NCBI RefSeq assembly: GCF_002954545.1
Contig: NZ_MSCH01000003.1
Coordinates: 372,001 to 436,000, forward strand
Direction of reading: 5' to 3'
Source: Psychrosphaera saromensis
GTDB taxonomy: Bacteria > Pseudomonadota > Gammaproteobacteria > Enterobacterales > Alteromonadaceae
DNA: 64,000 bases
Shown piece after piece: positions 1 to 8,709 of this stretch. Positions within the stretch are counted from its first letter, which is position 1. Each line of letters opens with the position of its first letter. Position numbers and translations under genes: made by a program. The notes below the pieces were generated by a model. The model was not told the origin of the DNA and made no database searches. It saw only the letters and a program-made list of their open reading frames with translations.

Positions 1-17
1 TTTTATAAGGTAATTGC

Positions 18-500
18 ATGTTAACGCGTTTGGAACAAACACAACAGAAGTATGGCGGCATGAATAAGATAATTGATTCGTGGTTAGCTGAACGACAAAA
101 GTTATTAGTCAAATATTGCAAACTAGCTGGTCTTCCGCCTTTTGAAAAAGAAACAAAGGCTTTACCCAAAAACAATTTAGTGAATAATTTTTGCCAACGA
201 CTGATTGATTATCTTTCAGCGGGGCATTTTGAAATATATAACGACGTAGTTAAAAAGTGCCAAGAGCATAGCCCTGAAAGTGCCATGTTAGCAGATAAGG
301 TTTATCCAAAAATAACCGCAACGACGGATGACTTAGTTAGCTTTAATGATAAATACGCATCATTAACTGATGACACTGACTTAGATGGTTTTGATACAGA
401 CTTATCCGTCATTGGCCAAATACTAGAAGCCAGATTGGAATTAGAAGATGAGTTAATTCATGTCTTCTATTTAAATAATACTGAACAACCAGCTACATAA
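18..500 (+). CDS. rsd: Rsd/AlgQ family regulator of sigma-70
   Basis: A 160-residue protein of the Rsd/AlgQ family, the anti-sigma factor that binds region 4 of the housekeeping sigma factor in the cytoplasm and shifts RNA polymerase towards alternative sigma factors in stationary phase. The N-terminal stretch (LTRLEQTQQKYGG, then VDSWL-like IIDSWLAERQ around residues 17-29) and the overall length fit the family. The ATG is preceded by an AAGG ribosome site at 7-10. It stands alone before a strong hairpin terminator. The function rests on family resemblance; no sigma-binding residue was tested. Confidence 0.9.
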   Translation: MLTRLEQTQQKYGGMNKIIDSWLAERQKLLVKYCKLAGLPPFEKETKALPKNNLVNNFCQRLIDYLSAGHFEIYNDVVKKCQEHSPESAMLADKVYPKITATTDDLVSFNDKYASLTDDTDLDGFDTDLSVIGQILEARLELEDELIHVFYLNNTEQPAT

Positions 501-551
501 AAAATGGCGGTAACTTAATTATAGAGTGCTTGTCACTTTATAACTCCCAAC

Positions 552-577
552 AAAAAAGGCGCTTATGCGCCTTTTTT
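552..577. terminator. Bidirectional intrinsic terminator between rsd and the FKBP gene
   Basis: An A-tract, a GGCGC stem, a TTAT loop, a GCGCC stem and a T-tract form a symmetrical hairpin. It sits between two convergent genes and can serve both. Confidence 0.85.
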
Positions 578-611
578 ATTATTCATATTTTACTGAAGCT
601 ATTGCTATTAA

Positions 612-1337
612 CTATTTAGTTTCAGCAATAGACAGTAATTCAACTTCAAATACTAAAGTTGAATAACCAGGAATTGAAGAACGACCACGTTCGCCATAAG
701 CTAAGTCATAAGGAATATAAAACTTATACTTAGAACCTACCGTCATGTGTTGTAAACCTTCAGTCCAACCCGCTATTACTTGGTTTAAACCAAATGTTGC
801 AGGTTCGCCACGCTCAACTGATGAGTCAAATACGCTACCATCAAGGAAAGTACCGTGATAATGAACAGTGACAGTATCAGTAGCTGCCGGTTTTGCACCT
901 TCGCTAGCCGTTAATACTTCAAACTGTAAACCAGATTCTGTAACTGTTACGCCTTCTTTTTTCGCATTTTCAGCTAAAAACGTTTCGCCAACGCCTTTTG
1001 CTGCAGCAGTAAGTTCTTTTTGCTTGTCTTCACGACGTTTATTAACTTCAGCTTCAAGCGCGATCATGACCGTTTTAATTTCGTCTTCAGTTAACTGAAC
1101 ATTTTCAGCTAATGCATCACGAATTCCGCCTAGTAATTTTTCTTGGTCTAAAACAATGCCAATTTCTGCATTTTTACTAAGATTATCATTTAAATAACGG
1201 CCCATAGATGCGCCTAACGCATAACTTTGTTTATCTAAATCTGTATTTAATTCAACAGTTTTTTGCTCTGCATTTCCGCACGCACTAATAAGGCTAATCG
1301 CAGCAGCTATAACTGAAAGCTTAATCGCTTTTCTCAT
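612..1337 (-). CDS. fkpA: FKBP-type peptidyl-prolyl isomerase, FkpA-like lipoprotein
   Basis: A periplasmic proline isomerase/chaperone of the FkpA/MIP type, 241 residues from the chosen start. The N-terminus is a lipoprotein signal ending in ISAC at about residue 20. A helical dimerisation domain follows (about 30-140), then a C-terminal FKBP domain containing VTVHYHGTFLDGSVFDSS and the Y-G-E-R loop. An in-frame ATG lies 12 bases upstream at 1349, but GGAG at proper spacing precedes the ATG at 1337, and that start gives a cleaner signal peptide. In E. coli fkpA neighbours slyX and yheV, as here. An outer-membrane or inner-membrane lipid anchor is inferred from the lipobox; E. coli FkpA itself is soluble. 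Confidence 0.9.
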   Translation of the reverse strand: MRKAIKLSVIAAAISLISACGNAEQKTVELNTDLDKQSYALGASMGRYLNDNLSKNAEIGIVLDQEKLLGGIRDALAENVQLTEDEIKTVMIALEAEVNKRREDKQKELTAAAKGVGETFLAENAKKEGVTVTESGLQFEVLTASEGAKPAATDTVTVHYHGTFLDGSVFDSSVERGEPATFGLNQVIAGWTEGLQHMTVGSKYKFYIPYDLAYGERGRSSIPGYSTLVFEVELLSIAETK

Positions 1338-1490
1338 TATATTCTCCATAGTTAAGGTAAGGTTGGCAGTAAATTTAATAAGAAACTTCTTTCATAAAAA
1401 TCTAATGCTACAATTTTGGTTCCGAAGTGGCCTATACTAGCGAGTATCGCCATAAAGAAAAACCTAAAAAACACAAATAAGGCAATTAGT

Positions 1491-2693
1491 TTGCATATTT
1501 TTTCTCGTTTAAGCTTAACAATTATTTTATCTAGCTACTTGATAAGTGGATGTCAGCCTCAAATTTCAGATTTTGTATCTCAATCTGAGCACAACCAAAA
1601 TGGTTCATTTGCCGCTAGCGTATCTAGCTCTGGTAAATACTCAGTTTCATCTTCTTTATATCATGGCGTTTCCCTGTGGGATTTGAATACCAATGGCGTG
1701 AAATACAATTGGTACCAAACACCAAAAGACCAGTCTTTTTCTATGTTTGATGATGGTAATGCAAAGGCTCAAGCCGATAACAACTTTGTGTTTGCCACTG
1801 CAATCGCGAACGACGATAGTTATGCGGTTCTTGCAGACAAAGAGAATTTTTCATTGTGGGATATAAGCACTGGCCAAAACCAAGGTTACTGGCAAGTTAG
1901 ACAATCTAAAGTGGTGTATAGAACCAAAACCATTAACGGGGCTACCAAGCAATTAAGTATTTATGATGTTGTCGATAGCAATAAATGCCTTAATCCATCG
2001 GTCGAGAAAAACGAACATTGCGTTGTTGTTGGTAATATAAGAGCGATAGATGTTTCCAACCAAGGCAAACATATATTAATTGGCAAAAGTAACGGTGTGG
2101 TAGTTCATATCACCATAGCTACCGGACGCCGCATAGAGTTTTTAGGTCATCAACAAGTGTTGTTAGACCAAGAGCAAAAACCATTTCATATTAATAACGC
2201 GATTAACAGTGTCGCCTTATCCCCTAACGGTTTATATGCTTTGTCTGGCTCAAGTGATCAAAGTGCTTATTTATGGAATACCAAAACTGGACAAGTCATT
2301 TATAAGTTTCAACACCATAATCGAGTGGTTCAAGTTGCTTTAGATGCTCAAGCTAGATTTGCATTCACCTCTGACAGCGGTGAGCAAGCAAGCATTTGGG
2401 ATTTAACGACTGGAAAAATGATATCGCAATTACAGTACATTAGTCGCCAAGAAGTATTCTCGTTTGCTCGGTTTAGCCATAATGGCCGTTATTTAGTGAC
2501 TGGCGCCCCTACCCGACAATTAACACTGTGGGATGTAAAAACGGGGAAACAAATTAAGCACTGGTTAGTCTCACCAAGAAAAAATAGTCGCCCGGCTAGT
2601 GCAGTAGTGTATAGTGCCGCGTTTATAAATAACGACACCCAAATAATCAGTGAAAGTTCATCTGGTTTAAGTGAAGTATGGGATATTAAGTAA
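1491..2693 (+). CDS. WD40-repeat lipoprotein
   Basis: A secreted lipoprotein with a beta-propeller of WD40 repeats. Repeated repeat-end motifs are visible: LWDLNTNG, LWDISTGQ, LWNTKTGQ, IWDLTTGK, LWDVKTGK and a final VWDIK. The reading frame can be extended to a TTG at 1416, but the TTG at 1491 has AAGG eight bases upstream and gives a compact lipoprotein signal (hydrophobic run ending LISGC). I therefore prefer 1491, about 400 residues. The stop overlaps the slyX ATG in TAATG, indicating translational coupling. No enzymatic domain is visible; a protein-binding scaffold role in the envelope is the family-based guess. It is an insertion relative to the E. coli fkpA-slyX order. Confidence 0.85.
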   Translation: MHIFSRLSLTIILSSYLISGCQPQISDFVSQSEHNQNGSFAASVSSSGKYSVSSSLYHGVSLWDLNTNGVKYNWYQTPKDQSFSMFDDGNAKAQADNNFVFATAIANDDSYAVLADKENFSLWDISTGQNQGYWQVRQSKVVYRTKTINGATKQLSIYDVVDSNKCLNPSVEKNEHCVVVGNIRAIDVSNQGKHILIGKSNGVVVHITIATGRRIEFLGHQQVLLDQEQKPFHINNAINSVALSPNGLYALSGSSDQSAYLWNTKTGQVIYKFQHHNRVVQVALDAQARFAFTSDSGEQASIWDLTTGKMISQLQYISRQEVFSFARFSHNGRYLVTGAPTRQLTLWDVKTGKQIKHWLVSPRKNSRPASAVVYSAAFINNDTQIISESSSGLSEVWDIK

Positions 2694-2920
2694 TGACTGA
2701 AAACATGACAGAAAAGCTAATTCAGAGATTGGAAGAGTTAGAGCATAAACAAGCGTTTCAAGACGACACAATTGAACAACTTCATCAAGAGATCACTGCG
2801 TTAAACTTAAAACAAGCTATGTTTAAACGTCAGATTGAATTACTAGCAGAAAAGGTAAGCTCCAATAAAAGCTCTAACCTTGCTGATGAATCAGAAGAAA
2901 CACCACCACCACATTATTAA
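2693..2920 (+). CDS. slyX: SlyX family protein
   Basis: A 75-residue protein that is almost entirely a predicted coiled coil (LIQRLEELEHKQAFQDDTIEQ and following heptads), ending in the characteristic PPPHY tail of SlyX. The molecular function of SlyX is unknown. The start codon overlaps the stop of the WD40 lipoprotein gene. Location between an fkpA homologue and yheV matches gamma-proteobacterial synteny. Confidence 0.92.
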   Translation: MTENMTEKLIQRLEELEHKQAFQDDTIEQLHQEITALNLKQAMFKRQIELLAEKVSSNKSSNLADESEETPPPHY

Positions 2921-3001
2921 TAAGACACTAAAAATATCACACTCATCACTATCCAGTTATAAAACTAGATAGTTAAAAGTGTGACTGTGTAATTTTAGCC
3001 T

Positions 3002-3208
3002 TTATTCATCTGGTGTGAATACACCAATCACTTGTTCAAACTGGCGAGTCGCACCTTGTACCGCGCCTTCAGGCTGTACCATTTGATGATGACATTTTAC
3101 GCACTCTACTTTTTCTACATTGTTCTCTAAAAACAACACCATAGTATCCATAGAATCACATTTTGGGCAGGTAGCCCCAGAAATAAATCGACGTTTGTTT
3201 TTACTCAT
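3002..3208 (-). CDS. yheV: YheV family zinc-ribbon protein
   Basis: A 68-residue protein with two knuckles, CPKC and CVKC, about 20 residues apart, forming a predicted zinc ribbon. The conserved YheV N-terminus (K-R-R-F-I-S-G-A-x-C-P-x-C) and C-terminus (VIGVFTPDE-like) are visible. A TTG-initiated extension of four codons exists, but the ATG at 3208 is preceded by GGGGA. Function is unknown in the family. It is convergent with slyX. Confidence 0.88.
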   Translation of the reverse strand: MSKNKRRFISGATCPKCDSMDTMVLFLENNVEKVECVKCHHQMVQPEGAVQGATRQFEQVIGVFTPDE

Positions 3209-3220
3209 CTTTCCCCACAA

Positions 3221-3721
3221 AAACTAAAATTTGCTATATGCGCCTATTTAACCAATTTTTGCGTTAGATTACACGCCAAATACCAACTCTCTTAAAGATT
3301 TAGTCAATTCAGAGCTATGTCAGCGGTGGGAGAATAAGCGAAATTTGTGACGGTATAGTCGTTCTCGGCTTTGTCTCCTGAGTCGCTCTACCTCCTGCAT
3401 CCATGCAGTCGTACATCAGACAAATTTGGTGATATAATCGCGCCGCTGCCAAGCTCCCGAAGGGCGAATTTAAAAGCTTCATAAGCTGTGTTATTGATTT
3501 TGACAAGGGAACAACCATTATCTTTAATCAATGCCTCGGCAATTGTTCCCTACATTGCTCTACCTACGCACAGTCCATGTGCTAGTTGCTTCTAAAACTT
3601 TTAATTTTCGCTGAATGACCAACTCTTTATGGGAGCTGGTATTATCCCTTGCGTTTATCGTGTGTGACGATACTATTCCGAACATAGATTTTATCCCTCA
3701 ACTTAATAAGTCATTTAATTC
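3221..3721. other. 501-base intergenic stretch with an atypical GC-richer core
   Basis: No convincing gene is seen. The part from about 3340 to 3475 is visibly richer in G and C than its surroundings and contains small palindromes: CTGCAT-CC-ATGCAG at 3395-3408 and a CCC-GAA-GGG hairpin near 3461. On the minus strand one frame stays open for over 50 codons across this core with no start or family resemblance. This composition and structure suggest an interspersed intergenic repeat or the remnant of a small mobile element, but only one copy is present in the window. Confidence 0.4.
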
Positions 3722-5632
3722 ATGTTGCATATATCCCAGCTCAATTTACAACTCGGTAACAAAGTTTTATTTTCAGGCGCAAATGCCACCATTTATCCGG
3801 GGCATAAAATAGGGATCATTGGCGCCAACGGTTGTGGTAAATCCACTTTATTTAATGTTATCCGTGGCGAACTAGGCACAGATAACGGCGATGTAAGTTA
3901 TCCAAAAAATTGGCAGCTTGCATGGGTGAAACAAGAAACCCCAAATGTAGATACATCAGCTATTGAATACGTTATTGATGGCGACATTAAGTACCGAGAG
4001 CTACAAGCTCAGTTGCAAATTGCAGAAGACAACAACGACGGCACTAAAATTGGCCATTTGCATCATGAGCTGGAAAATATTAATGCTTACACCATTAAAT
4101 CTAGAGCCGGTGAATTACTTAACGGCCTAGGGTTTGATGCCGAAGCTCAGCAAAAGCCAGTTAAAAGTTTCTCTGGTGGTTGGCGCATGCGCCTTAACTT
4201 AGCGCAAGCATTAATGATTGATAGTGACTGCTTACTGCTAGATGAACCAACTAACCACTTGGACTTAGATGCCGTTATCTGGTTAGAAAAATGGCTTAAA
4301 CGTTATGCTGGTACCATCTTATTAATTTCTCATGACAGAGACTTTATTGACAATATTTGCCAAGGTATTTTACACGTTGAACAACAGTCACTTAATAGTT
4401 ACACAGGTAATTACTCAAACTTTGAGAGACAACGTGCTGAAAAGTTATCGCAGCAGCAAGCGACATTTGAAAAACAACAAGTTGAAATAAAACACATTCA
4501 ATCCTTTATTGACCGTTTTAAAGCACAAGCGACTAAAGCAAAACAAGCACAAAGCCGTATTAAAATGCTGGAAAGAATGGAAGTTATTGCGCCGGCGCAT
4601 ACAGACTCACAATTCCATTTTGAATTTCCACCAGCCAAACAGCTACCCAATCCAATAATGAAGATGGAAAAAGTAAGTGCGGGTTACGGTGATACCACCA
4701 TATTAAGTGACATACATTTAAATTTAGTACCTGGAAGCCGCATTGGTTTATTGGGTAGAAATGGTGCTGGTAAATCTACCTTTATAAAAACGATTTCATT
4801 GTCTCAACCACCTCTTACTGGTGAGTTAGAACATTCCAAGCACCTTAATATTGGTTATTTCTCACAACATCAATTAGACAGACTACGCCCAGGTCATACA
4901 CCAGTACAACATATCACTATGCTGACCCCTGGCATATTGGAACAAGAAGCTAGAAATTACCTCGGTGGATTTGGTTTTAATGGTGACCAAGCGCTCGACA
5001 ATATCGACAGCTTTTCTGGTGGCGAAAAAGCCCGTTTAGTTTTGGCTCTTATCGTATTTGAAAAACCAAACCTATTGTTACTCGATGAACCAACCAATCA
5101 CTTAGACATTGAAATGCGTCAAGCGTTAACCATTGCACTACAAGGTTTTGAAGGCGCAATGATCTTAATATCCCATGACAGGCATTTACTGAAGTCGAGT
5201 TGTGATGAATTGTATTTAGTCGACAACGGAACCGTACAACCTTTTGATGGTGACTTAGAAGATTATCACGCTTGGTTATTAACCGAGACATTGAAAGAAG
5301 TAGCGGCAAATAAAAGTACTGACGATAAAGAAAACTCAGCAGCCACTAAAAAAGAACAAAAACGACTTGATGCAGAATTAAGAAAGAAAGTATCGCCTCT
5401 TAAAAAGCAAACCGACAAGCTAGAGAAACAACAAGAGAAGCTAGAGACTCGACTTAAACAAATAGAAGAGTTAATGGCAGATACCGAGCTATACACAGAA
5501 CAAAATAAGACTCAGCTAAATAAACTATTAAGCGAGCAAGCCAGTATTAAATCTGAATTAGAAACCATTGAACTTGAATGGTTTGAATTAGAAGAACAGA
5601 TTGAAGCAATACGCGAAGAATTTACGGCTTAG
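3722..5632 (+). CDS. yheS: ABC-F ATPase, YheS type
   Basis: A soluble ABC-F protein of 636 residues, the length of E. coli YheS (637). Two ATPase cassettes are complete: Walker A GANGCGKST at residues 34-42 and GRNGAGKST in the second half, signatures SGGWRMR and SGGEKAR, and Walker B runs LLLDEPTNHLD in both. A charged linker lies between cassettes and a lysine/glutamate-rich coiled-coil tail (about 545-630) follows. ABC-F proteins act on ribosomes rather than in membranes; a translation role is inferred from the family. In E. coli yheS lies in the same neighbourhood as yheV and slyX, supporting the assignment over Uup or EttA. Confidence 0.93.
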   Translation: MLHISQLNLQLGNKVLFSGANATIYPGHKIGIIGANGCGKSTLFNVIRGELGTDNGDVSYPKNWQLAWVKQETPNVDTSAIEYVIDGDIKYRELQAQLQIAEDNNDGTKIGHLHHELENINAYTIKSRAGELLNGLGFDAEAQQKPVKSFSGGWRMRLNLAQALMIDSDCLLLDEPTNHLDLDAVIWLEKWLKRYAGTILLISHDRDFIDNICQGILHVEQQSLNSYTGNYSNFERQRAEKLSQQQATFEKQQVEIKHIQSFIDRFKAQATKAKQAQSRIKMLERMEVIAPAHTDSQFHFEFPPAKQLPNPIMKMEKVSAGYGDTTILSDIHLNLVPGSRIGLLGRNGAGKSTFIKTISLSQPPLTGELEHSKHLNIGYFSQHQLDRLRPGHTPVQHITMLTPGILEQEARNYLGGFGFNGDQALDNIDSFSGGEKARLVLALIVFEKPNLLLLDEPTNHLDIEMRQALTIALQGFEGAMILISHDRHLLKSSCDELYLVDNGTVQPFDGDLEDYHAWLLTETLKEVAANKSTDDKENSAATKKEQKRLDAELRKKVSPLKKQTDKLEKQQEKLETRLKQIEELMADTELYTEQNKTQLNKLLSEQASIKSELETIELEWFELEEQIEAIREEFTA

Positions 5633-5680
5633 TTAGATCTAAGTTGTAAGTTGTAGCACACAAATAAATAAGAGATCTAA

Positions 5681-7381
5681 ATGAAATTTAAATTCACCTT
5701 AATGACTTTACTCTCGCTTTTATCCGTTTGTATCTTATCTGCTTGCAGTAGCAATGGAATATCAACGAGTGCATATACGCTAAAAAGTGGTGGAGTAATG
5801 CCAGAGTCCCAACAAGGCTTGTCGGTAAAACACGCTGATTTAAGCTTTGATATTAAACCAGAACAAAAAAATATTGTGGCCATAACCACCTTAACCTTAA
5901 TAGCGGATAAACCACGAGCTACGTTCTCCGTAGATTTAGACCGAGTCTTTACGGTTTCAGAAGTAGCCGTTAACAATGAAGTGCTTACACCTGATTTATA
6001 CTCAAACCCAAATGGAATGTTATTAATTAACCAACCAGTTTCTGGTGAATTTACGGTAACAATTTCTTATCAAGGGCAACCAAGAATTCCGGTAAGAGCC
6101 CCTTGGGATGGTGGCGTTATGTGGGAGACGACGCCAAATGGAGCAAGTTGGATTGCTAGCGCCGTTCAAGGTGAAGGTTGTGATCTGTTCTGGCCATGCA
6201 TTGATCATCCAAGTGGCGAACCAGTACGAGTTGATCAACATATTACCGTACCAAAACCTTTAGTAGCAGCCAGTAATGGTATTTTGTTAAGCGTAGATGA
6301 AGACGAATTTACAAGAACCTATCATTGGCAAACCAAATCAATGCATAACACGTATGGCATTGCCCTTAATATTGCCCCTTATGAGCTGTTAGAGACAAAA
6401 TACCAAAGTATCTATGGCAATACATTAGACATTCAGTTTTATCATTTACCTGAAACGACAGACAAAGCCAAAATACTGTTTAGTGAAATCCCAACCATGA
6501 TCAACTTTTTTGAACGTATGATTGGACCTTACCCTTTTGGTCAAGAAAAAGTAGGACTAGCTGAAACACCACACTTAGGTATGGAACACCAAACCATCAA
6601 TGCTTATGGCAACCAATATAAAAAAGATGAGTTTGGTTATGACTGGCTTATGCAACATGAATTTTCCCATGAATGGTTTGGCAATCAGCTTACCAATGAC
6701 AATTGGGATCACATGTGGTTACACGAAGGGTTTGGTTCTTATATGCAGCCATTATTTGCTCAATACTTACACGGTGATCTAGCTTATAAAGCACAATTGA
6801 ATAATCAACGTAAAAAGGTAGTAAGCAAGTCTCCTTTAGTTTCAAATACATTAAGAGAAGTCGAACAGGTTTACGAAGCAGAAACAGGCCCAGGTGGTGA
6901 CATTTACACTAAAGGCTCCTTAGTACTTCACACACTAAGAAACTTAATTGGTGATGATGCATTTTTTGCCGCCACAAAAGAACTTGTATACGGTACGGCC
7001 ACACCAAAACCTGGCAATTTCAATCCTGTATTTAAAAACACAGCTGACTTTATTAACATAGTAAATAAAGTAACAGGCAAAGACTTATCTTGGTTCTTTG
7101 ATGTCTATGTTTACCAAGCCGATTTACCTAAGTTAGTAGTAGATAGAACTGACAAGACCATTTCGATAAAATGGCAGATAGAAAACGACAAGCCATTTTT
7201 TATGCCTGTAGATATTCAAATGAATGGCAAGGTGATCACGCTAGATTTAACCAAACCGGTATCTCTTCCTATCAATAAAATGGACGTGATAATACTGGAC
7301 CCTAACAGTAAAATTCTAAAGTACGACCAACACATTGTTGATTATCAAAGGTTTCTTAAAAACAAGAGAAACAACTCCTAG
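5681..7381 (+). CDS. M1 family metallopeptidase, lipoprotein
   Basis: A zinc aminopeptidase of the M1 (gluzincin) family. A lipobox signal (LSAC at about 19-22) places it in the envelope. The substrate motif GMEH is at 300-303, HEFSH at 326-330, and the third zinc ligand is E349 exactly 18 residues after H330. E327 is the expected catalytic base. At 566 residues it lacks the long C-terminal helical domain of PepN (about 870), resembling the shorter secreted aminopeptidases of marine gammaproteobacteria. It would release N-terminal amino acids from peptides. It follows yheS by 48 bases and may share its transcript. Confidence 0.9.
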   Translation: MKFKFTLMTLLSLLSVCILSACSSNGISTSAYTLKSGGVMPESQQGLSVKHADLSFDIKPEQKNIVAITTLTLIADKPRATFSVDLDRVFTVSEVAVNNEVLTPDLYSNPNGMLLINQPVSGEFTVTISYQGQPRIPVRAPWDGGVMWETTPNGASWIASAVQGEGCDLFWPCIDHPSGEPVRVDQHITVPKPLVAASNGILLSVDEDEFTRTYHWQTKSMHNTYGIALNIAPYELLETKYQSIYGNTLDIQFYHLPETTDKAKILFSEIPTMINFFERMIGPYPFGQEKVGLAETPHLGMEHQTINAYGNQYKKDEFGYDWLMQHEFSHEWFGNQLTNDNWDHMWLHEGFGSYMQPLFAQYLHGDLAYKAQLNNQRKKVVSKSPLVSNTLREVEQVYEAETGPGGDIYTKGSLVLHTLRNLIGDDAFFAATKELVYGTATPKPGNFNPVFKNTADFINIVNKVTGKDLSWFFDVYVYQADLPKLVVDRTDKTISIKWQIENDKPFFMPVDIQMNGKVITLDLTKPVSLPINKMDVIILDPNSKILKYDQHIVDYQRFLKNKRNNS

Positions 7382-7413
7382 CACCTTACCTCTGAATTCT
7401 TTACTATCACTGA

Positions 7414-7929
7414 ATGAATATAATTACTCTATCTGCGTTCTGGCAATTTAGCCTCACACTTTATAAAAATGATTTAGTGCAGTCGACTCTGCTCACCTGG
7501 CAAAATGACGTTAACGCCAATGTTAATTTGGTGTTGCTGTGCGCTATGTTAAACCAGAAAAAAATAGCCTTAACCCAATCTCAGATAATGACTCTGCACA
7601 AGAAAGTTTCTGATTTTTCTAATCAGTACACCAAACCTTTAAGAGCTTTACGACATCGTTATAAAGAGGACATGGATTCAATTGAAGGTTATCCAGCTAT
7701 TAGACAAAAGCTTTTAGATGCAGAACTCATATTTGAACAGCAGGAGCAAAGTCTACTGCTAGCCATACTAACTCAGTTACTAGCTGAACAGACAGAGCAT
7801 ATGCCACCAGAGTTTCATGATAACCTAAACTTATACCAAAACGGGTTAACGAAAACAAAGTCCTCGGCTATCGATTTTAATATCGGCCATATGGTCAAAT
7901 TAACTGATCTAAATCAATATTTAGTTTAG
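7414..7929 (+). CDS. TIGR02444 family protein
   Basis: A 171-residue cytoplasmic protein of unknown function. The N-terminal pattern (FWQFSLTLYKNDLVQSTLL) and the mid-region pattern around PLRALRHRYK resemble the TIGR02444 (DUF2390) family, whose members are often next to a yheS-type ABC-F gene, as here. No catalytic motif is visible. It starts 32 bases after the M1 peptidase stop with no terminator between. Confidence 0.75.
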   Translation: MNIITLSAFWQFSLTLYKNDLVQSTLLTWQNDVNANVNLVLLCAMLNQKKIALTQSQIMTLHKKVSDFSNQYTKPLRALRHRYKEDMDSIEGYPAIRQKLLDAELIFEQQEQSLLLAILTQLLAEQTEHMPPEFHDNLNLYQNGLTKTKSSAIDFNIGHMVKLTDLNQYLV

Positions 7930-7953
7930 TCCTTTGCCTACTACAGAAAACAT

Positions 7954-7994
7954 TTGATCTAGATCATATCAACTATTAGCTAGCGCTCTACACT
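7954..7994 (+). promoter_or_regulatory. Probable FNR-type (class II) promoter of the small DUF3149-like gene
   Basis: TTGAT-CTAG-ATCAT at 7954-7967 matches nine of ten fixed positions of the FNR box TTGAT-N4-ATCAA. A -10 hexamer TACACT is at 7989-7994, predicting a start near 8001, so the box is centred about 41 bases upstream, the classic class II activation position. FNR control is inferred from sequence and geometry only. Confidence 0.6.
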
Positions 7995-8043
7995 GCCCCT
8001 ATCAGATTTATTTATATTCTTTCATATTGAAAAGGGGAACGTA

Positions 8044-8211
8044 ATGTTCAGAGATTTTTTTAGTGATCCCGTATTGTACTTAAGCTTTGGCATATTAAGT
8101 TTAACTGTTCTTTTGGGGGTATTTTATACCTGGTATTTCATTTCGCATGTTGTAAATGCAAAAGGTGAAAATACTGAGAATACTGAAAATATGAAAGGCA
8201 CAGATAAATAG
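8044..8211 (+). CDS. Small single-pass membrane protein, DUF3149-like
   Basis: A 55-residue protein. It begins MFRDFFSDPVLYLSFG, followed by a single hydrophobic helix (about 12-38) and a short charged tail with repeated EN-T-EN residues. This layout resembles the DUF3149 family of short membrane proteins. A strong AGGGGA ribosome site lies just upstream. The probable FNR-type promoter suggests use under low oxygen. No function is known; a role as a small subunit or regulator of a respiratory complex would be speculation. Confidence 0.7.
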   Translation: MFRDFFSDPVLYLSFGILSLTVLLGVFYTWYFISHVVNAKGENTENTENMKGTDK

Positions 8212-8259
8212 TTCAACTTATAGCGACAACCCAACCAATATAAGTCGCACTACCTTTAT

Positions 8260-8302
8260 GGCGTTTAAGTTAATCCGTTAACCTCTAAACGCCTATTTTT
8301 TT
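8260..8302 (+). terminator. Intrinsic terminator after the DUF3149-like gene
   Basis: GGCGTTTA at 8260-8267 pairs with TAAACGCC at 8286-8293 and is followed by a run of T residues. Confidence 0.75.
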
Positions 8303-8353
8303 CATCCGCATTCACACTCTATATTTAATCGTTCTCTTTCTAACAAATAAAAC

Positions 8354-8381
8354 TTGCGGCATAAAAGATACAATGTATCAT
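8354..8381 (+). promoter_or_regulatory. Candidate promoter with overlapping palindromic operator (Zur-like)
   Basis: A perfect 6-1-6 palindrome GATACA-A-TGTATC lies at 8367-8379. It overlaps a possible sigma-70 promoter: TTGCGG at 8354-8359 and TATCAT at 8376-8381, 16 bases apart. The palindrome partly resembles gamma-proteobacterial Zur sites (TGTTATA-A-TATAACA). Since the downstream locus looks zinc-related, Zur control is a reasonable inference; the match is not strong enough to be certain. Confidence 0.45.
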
Positions 8382-8421
8382 AAGGCCATATTTTTCTATT
8401 AATAATAGTATTTATAAACTC

Positions 8422-8709
8422 ATGTCTAGCAAGTTGATGACTATAATTAGGCTTATCTTAATCAGTGTTTTATTAAACACTGCTTTTTTACAGTCTGAAC
8501 ATCAATTAACACATCTTTCTCAAAATCATACTCTTGAGCAATGTGATATATGTTCACACCCATCTTATATTGATGATGTGATCATTCCCGCTTTATATGC
8601 AGTCCAAGTTTTTGATGATAATAACCAGATATTATTAAGTACCTTTGCTTTTGCAAAACAGACATATTCCAAAACTCGTCACGCTCGAGCTCCTCCTTTC
8701 ATCGCCTAA
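8422..8709 (+). CDS. Small exported protein with CxxC motif, upstream of the His-rich TonB receptor
   Basis: A 95-residue protein with an N-terminal hydrophobic helix/signal (about 5-24). After it come several histidines and an HTLEQCDICSHPS segment with a CxxC pair, and the protein ends in R-A-P-P-F-I-A. I do not recognise the family with confidence. Short proteins with a CxxC pair and an ARAPP-type ending do occur in front of zinc-type TonB receptors in marine gammaproteobacteria, from general recollection. The cysteines and histidines would suit metal binding in the periplasm. It shares a probable promoter with the receptor 170 bases downstream. Confidence 0.6.
   Translation: MSSKLMTIIRLILISVLLNTAFLQSEHQLTHLSQNHTLEQCDICSHPSYIDDVIIPALYAVQVFDDNNQILLSTFAFAKQTYSKTRHARAPPFIA

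Noticed and set aside
3315-3518. Minus-strand open frame in the yheV-yheS gap
   Set aside because: Composition is atypical and the frame has no family resemblance; another frame is equally open. Treated as part of a possible repeat element.
3221-3721. Remnants of kefG/kefB or slyD expected from E. coli synteny
   Set aside because: No fragment with their sequence features was seen; the genes are simply absent here.
3615-3812. Plus-strand open frame overlapping the start of yheS
   Set aside because: It runs into the well-supported ABC-F gene in another frame and has no recognisable sequence.
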